Shown here piece by piece: positions 59,152-64,000 of a stretch of DNA of 64,000 bases. Numbering within the stretch: the first letter of the stretch is position 1; every line of letters begins with the position of its first letter. Source of the stretch: Artocarpus heterophyllus (lineage: Eukaryota > Streptophyta > Magnoliopsida > Rosales > Moraceae); assembly GCA_025403435.1 (NCBI GenBank), contig CM046347.1:27526386-27590385 (forward strand), in the 5' to 3' direction. The notes below the pieces were generated by a model. The model had not been told where the DNA came from and searched no databases. It was given only the letters and a program-made list of their open reading frames with translations. Both the position numbers and the translations under genes were made by a program.

Positions 59152-62125
59152 AGCTAGTGGCTGCATGGGCTATCTGGCCAACATAGTTGATAAAAGCCAA
59201 GAGGAAAAGACAAGGATTGAAGATGTGGCAGTTGTACGTGATTTTCTTGAGGTATTTCCCAATGACCTAACAAGTTTACCACCTGAAAGAGAAGTTGAAT
59301 TCAAGATTGAGCTCACTCCAGGCACCGAGCCAATCTCAAAGGCATCATACAGAATGGCCCGAGCAGAGTTAAAGGAGCTTCACATACAATTAAAGGAACT
59401 ACTTGACAAAGGCTTCATCAGGCCGAGTCACTCACCATGGGGAGCTCCAATCTTATTTGTAAAGAAGAAGGATGGCACTATGAGACTCTGCATCGACTAT
59501 AGAGAGCTGAACAAGGTGACGATCAAGAACAAGTACCTGTTGCCTCGTATAGATGATTTGTTTGATCAGATTAAAGGTGCATCAGTGTTCTCAAAGATTG
59601 ATCTGCAATCGGGGTATCATCAGCTGAAGATTAAAGAAGGAGATATTCCTAAGACAGCCTTTAGATCGAGGTATGGTCACTATGAGTTTGCGGTTATGCC
59701 TTTTGGTCTAACTAATGCACCAGCAACATTCATGGATCAGATAAACCAGGTATTCAAGGATTTCCTCGATAAATTTGTTGTTGTGTTTATCGATGATTTT
59801 CTTATCTATTCAAAGAATCAAGAAGAACATGAGGAGCATTTGAAAATTATGCTGGAGACATTAAGGAGACACAAGTTATATGCAAAGTTTTCTAAGTGTG
59901 AATTCTGGCTTGATAGAGTGCCTTTCTTGGGGCATGTTATATCAAAGAAAGGGATTATGGTTGACCTTGCTAAAGTAGAGGCAATTCTCAATTGGAAACA
60001 ACCAACTAATGCAAGCAAGATAAGGAGCTTCTTAGGCTTAGCTGGTTATTATCGGAGATTCGTAGAAGACTTCTCCAAGATAGCAGCTCCACTCACGAAT
60101 CTAAGTCACAAGGGAAAGAAGTATGAATGGACAGATGCTTACGAGAAGAGTTTCCAGGAACTGAAGAAGAAGCTAACGACAGCTCTAGTATTGGCTATTC
60201 CGGAAGAAAATGACAGATTCATAATTTATAGTGATGCGTCTATGATGGGCCTCGGAGTTGTTCTAATGCAAAATGACAGGGTGATTGCCTATGCGTCAAG
60301 ACAGCTGAAGGATTAGGAAAAGAACTATCCTACTCGTGATCTTGAGTTAGCAGCAGTCGTCTTTGCGCTGAAAATATGGAGGCATTATTTGTATAGGGTC
60401 TAATGCAAGATCTTCATCGATCATCAAAGTCTGAAGTACTTCTTCACTCAGAAGGACCTAAACATGAGACAAAGGAGATGGCTAGAGCAGGTGAAGGATA
60501 ACGATTGTGAAATCCTTTATCATCCTAGGAAGGCCAACCGAGTGGCTGATGCTTTAAGTAGGAAGACGACGGCTACGCTGATATCAATGTAAGGATTGTC
60601 TCAACCTTTGAGAAAAGAAATCCTAGACTTCAGTTTAGAACTTATCACAGGCCAACTGTCAGCACTTATTCTTACTCCGACGCTGTATGATGAGATTCAG
60701 AGAAAACAAGATGAAGATGTAAGCCTCACAAGGATTAAGCAGGAAATGGAAGAAGGGAAATGTCATGAGTTTCGTATTGCGGATGACGGAACTCTATACC
60801 TCAAGGACCGCTTATGTGTTCCCAATGTTGATGGATTAAGGGAAAGAATCTTGGCAGAAGTTCACGACACTCCTTACTCAATTCATCCAGGTGCAACAAA
60901 ATTGTATAATGATCTAAGGGGTAATTTTTGGTGGTTCGGAATGAAACGTGATGTTGTCATATATGTGAAGAAATGTTTGACATGTCAGGAAGTTAAAACT
61001 AAACACCAGAGACCTAGTGGTGATTTACAGTCTATCTAGATATCAGAATGGAAATGGGAGGAAATAGCAATGGATTTCATTACCGGTTTACCCAAGACTA
61101 TGAACGGTTATGACGCTATATGGGTTGTTGTGGATCGACTGACGAAGGCAGCACATTTCATTCCTATCAGGATCACTTACTCTATGGAACGGTTAGCGAA
61201 ACTCTATATTAAGAAGATAGTACGACTTCATAGAATTCCTAAGTCAATCATCTCAGATCATGATGGCAGGTTCATATCCAAGTTCTGGAAAAGCATACAG
61301 ACTGCTATGGGGACCAAGTTGCATTTCAGTATAGCTTTTCATCCTAAGACAGACGGCCAAACAGAGAGGACGAACTTGATTTTAGAAGATATGCTTCGGG
61401 CCTATGCTCTCGACTTCAAGACCAGTTGGTGTAAAATGTTGTCATTAGCAGAGTTTGCGTATAACAACAGCTATTAGGCAACAATTGGGATGGCACCTTA
61501 TGAGGCTTTATACAGACAAAAATGTAGGTTGCCTATATGTTGGCATGAAGCTGGTGAGAAGAAGTTGATGGAAAGCGTCGATGCTGAAAAGACTAATTTT
61601 GTTAATGAAACTTCTGAGATGATAAACTTCATAAGAAGAAGAATAGAGACCGCTCAAAGCCATCAAAAGAGTTATGCTGACAAGAGAAGAAGACCCTTAG
61701 AGTTTACCATGGGCGAATCTATGTTTTTGAAAGTTGCACCGATGAAAGGAGTCATGAGATTTGGTAAGAAAGGCAAGTTAAGTCCAAGATTTATCGGTCC
61801 TTATGAAATCGTTAAGCAGATAGGCAAGGTAGCTTATCAGCTGAGATTGCCATCAGAAATGTCAACAATGCATGATGTGTTCCATGTTTCTATGCTCAAG
61901 AAGTATATCCTAGACCCTACGCATGTGATCAAGCCAGAAGTGATCGAGATACAGGAAGACTTAAGCTATGAAGAAAAGCCGGTGGAGATTCTCGATCAGA
62001 AAACCAAAACCTTAAGGAATAAAGAAATTCCATTGGTCAAGGTACTATGGCGAAATCACCAAGTAGAAGAAGCTACATGGGAACGTGAAGATGACATGAG
62101 AACTAAGTATTCGCAACTATTTTGA
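59152..62125 (+). pseudogene. Tekay-like RT, RNase H, integrase and chromodomain; five stops
   Basis: One frame from the inverted LTR edge to TGA at 62123-62125, with stops only at 60314, 60401, 60590, 61037 and 61475. It enters between protease and RT ([11 protein letters not shown]). [40 protein letters not shown], the catalytic [10 protein letters not shown] at 59786-59816 and [12 protein letters not shown]. RNase [19 protein letters not shown] and [12 protein letters not shown]. Integrase: zinc part HDTPYSIHPGATKLYNDLRG ... CLTCQEVKTKHQ; core MDFITGLPKTMNGYDAIWVV, SDHDGRFISKFWKS and FHPKTDGQTERTN. The end is chromodomain-like (PLVKVLWRNHQVEEATWERE). Gag and protease are missing on this side. 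Stops at 61037 and 61475 sit where Gln is expected, and 60401 fits this too. Confidence 0.92.
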
Positions 62126-62148
62126 GTCTCGAGGATGAAACTCTTATA

Positions 62149-62161
62149 AGGTGGGGAGAAT
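62149..62161 (+). other. Tekay-like polypurine tract
   Basis: AGGTGGGGAGAAT directly precedes the LTR start TGTAACACCC. Confidence 0.85.
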
Positions 62162-64000
62162 TGTAACACCCGCCTATTTTATGTAACGGATAATGTTATA
62201 TTAGTGACAACGTTAAGTAATTTTTATTGATATATGCTATGATACATGATATTATTATCACTAACTATTTATTTTAAGTGTTATAACAGGTGATGATCAT
62301 GTAGAATTGATGTGCTCAAGTGTTCATGATATTTACATTGTATGTTTAATTATGATTCCTTAATGATTTAAATGTATGATGCATTCATGTATGTAAGGAC
62401 AGTTCGGTAGGCCAAACCTTCAAGTTCGGCAGGCCGAATTACCCCTCAACAATCGGCAGGCAATGGAAACCATCGGTAGGCCGATGGAAACCATTGGCAG
62501 GCCGGACTTCATGAAATAGACAGGCCAAAGTATGACATCGACAGGCCGATGACAACTGATGAACAGTCAGCTAAAGTCTCCTAAAATTGTGACGATGATG
62601 ATTGGTTAATGATTGCTAATTGATTGGCATATTTTTGGAGTAATTTCCTCATTAAGGAAATAAAACATTTGACTTTTGATTGATTGAATATAATTGATAA
62701 GGTTTCCCATTTTGAAGTCGAGAAATATGGTAACTTGAGCCACTTTTGGAATTTTGACTTTTTCCCCCTCAATTCCCTCTATTTCCATGTGAATTGCCTC
62801 AACTTTAGTCAGGAAATTCCTGACTTAATAGAGAGTATTGAATTCCTTTTACGTTATCCTCATTTACGTTATTTTCTCTCTCTTTATTACGCTCTCTCTC
62901 TCCCTCTCTCTTCCTCTCACTCACTCTCTTCCCTTCACATTTTCTTCTTCATTTCCTCTCAAATTTTCTCTATTATTATTTATAAGAAATATTGAGTTTC
63001 CATTGGGGTTAAGTTTAAGGAGTTTGAGAAGAAATTTGTTTAAGGTAAGAACTCTCTTTTTTGGTGTTTCTGAAATGCATTTTTCCTCCTTATACCGACA
63101 GCCATAACTTTTCCTAGGAATCTTATTTTACTCTGAGATTTTAGTATGATGTTAATATATATGTTATGTAATGTTCCTCCAAGTTTCAACTTATTTTGAT
63201 TTTTCTACATGAAGATATGAATTTTCTACCCACTGCCACTGACAGTAAAATGTTGCTGTTTGGTTAAGATGCTTGAAAATGTGAATTTTGTTCAAGGGGT
63301 AAACGTGCTTTGTTTGCTACGAAATTTGGCAAGAATGTTCATATATATATTAAGTTATGAACTGGAAAGTTTGGTAATAATTTGATAATTATTTTATATG
63401 TTATGTAATTTTTAGTAAGACTAAGTATAGAAACTGCTTTAACAGTAAAATGGTTGGACTTTTTGGTTATGTGATGTTTTGTATGATTAAATGATTTTAT
63501 TGGTGTTGAGATAATTTTGTGGTATTGTGATGTATGGTAATAAGTTGTTAGTAAGAATTTTAGAGTTTAAATTAATGTGTTTTAATTGTTTGAAAATGAT
63601 AAACTCATGTAGCTCACTGCATAAGTTAATTGAGGTTAGTTTTACTACTGATTTTCAAATGTGTATTTTGACTTACTCCGATTTTTTTTTTAAGCCAATT
63701 TTTGGATATGTTAGACTTCTATATGTCTACTATATATGTTAATTTTTCTACGGTGTTCAAATGTGTTAAACGGACCTGAGTTTAAAGTTGTTCACTGCCT
63801 AGTTATTCTGGCAGATTTTATGTGTATGATGTATACTTGTTTTTAGATACAAAATGTAATTTTTATGACTAACGAAAAATCATGGTAACATGTTTATGTG
63901 TTGACTTTATGCCTGCCAAGTATGGTACTCAAATTATGTGTAAATGTTGAGTTATTAAGTCTTGAATTCGTGGAGGTCAGTGATGTATTTTGTGTTGACA
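62162..64000 (+). repeat. Tekay-type 3' LTR, runs off the window
   Basis: 1839 of about 3000 bases. Begins TGTAACACCCGCC. Beyond 63620, where the left copy is cut, it matches 6400-6680. Longer hairpin cluster than in the left copy. Confidence 0.9.
62400..62550 (+). repeat. Hairpin-motif cluster, 3' Tekay LTR (expanded)
   Basis: Includes a perfect 6-bp inverted repeat, CATCGGTAGGCCGATG (62471-62486), plus GTTCGGCAGGCCGAAT and CATTGGCAGGCCGGAC. Has about two units more than 53728-53835. Confidence 0.85.

Larger units (their letters stand above)
53489..64000 (+). mobile_element. Tekay/Del-like chromovirus complex G4, rearranged
   Basis: Plus-strand LTR (truncated, 53489-54912), minus-strand gag (55915-54913), minus-strand PBS and complete LTR (56133-59151), plus-strand RT-RH-IN-chromodomain (59152-62125), PPT, plus-strand LTR (62162 to the window end). 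The long (3-kb) LTRs and the chromodomain-like end point to the Tekay/Del clade. Probably one copy inserted head-to-head into another, followed by a deletion; an inversion is the alternative. The outer left flank is CTGAT (53484-53488). Confidence 0.82.

Overview
The window looks like gene-poor, AT-rich repeat DNA of a flowering plant, probably a dicot. I found no host gene, rRNA gene, tRNA gene or CRISPR array that I can support. Almost every stretch can be assigned to nested, decayed LTR retrotransposons: Ty3/gypsy (CRM-like chromovirus, Tekay/Del-like chromovirus, Athila-like, Tat-like) and Ty1/copia (two families, called A and B here). This mixture of clades is typical of pericentromeric heterochromatin in plants; that placement is inference.

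Layout. 1-6032: CRM-like element G1 (minus), its 3' LTR cut by the window edge, inserted in a Tekay-type LTR (6033-8023, plus). That LTR sits in the pol of copia element A1 (8024-10087, plus). The A1 3' LTR (10127-11621 and 16254-16723) is split by CRM-like element G2 (11622-16253, minus), which has exact TTATC target duplications and an abnormal right end. 16724-18368: an integrase fragment and LTR piece of a copia B-like element. 18783-39009: copia element A2 (minus), flanked by TAAAA duplications. A2 carries two later insertions: a solo A-type LTR (A3, 23670-25701, plus) and copia element B1 (26255-35096, minus, TGACC duplications). 39196-44400: Athila-like remains, including a plant-transposon-protein (PF20167-like) ORF. 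44400-48143 and 53217-53488: a Tat-like gag-pol relic split by CRM-like element G3 (48144-53216, minus). 53489-64000: Tekay/Del-like material, with a truncated plus LTR, an inverted gag and complete LTR, a nearly intact plus-strand pol, and a 3' LTR that runs off the window.

None of the elements looks autonomous today. Coding frames are broken mainly by single-base stops, many at Gln, Trp or Arg codons as expected from C-to-T decay of methylated DNA, plus deletions at LTR/internal junctions. The Tekay pol at 59152-62125 is best preserved: one frame with five stops and no frameshift.

The two most unusual signals are these. (1) G2 ends at both sides with the same U5 terminus in inverted orientation, yet is flanked by a perfect 5-bp duplication, so an aberrant cDNA seems to have been integrated. 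(2) A short GC-rich hairpin motif of the form NNTCGG-CCTA-CCGANN, with covarying arms, recurs in clusters in the LTRs of both copia family A and the Tekay-like gypsy family, two superfamilies not expected to share LTR sequence.
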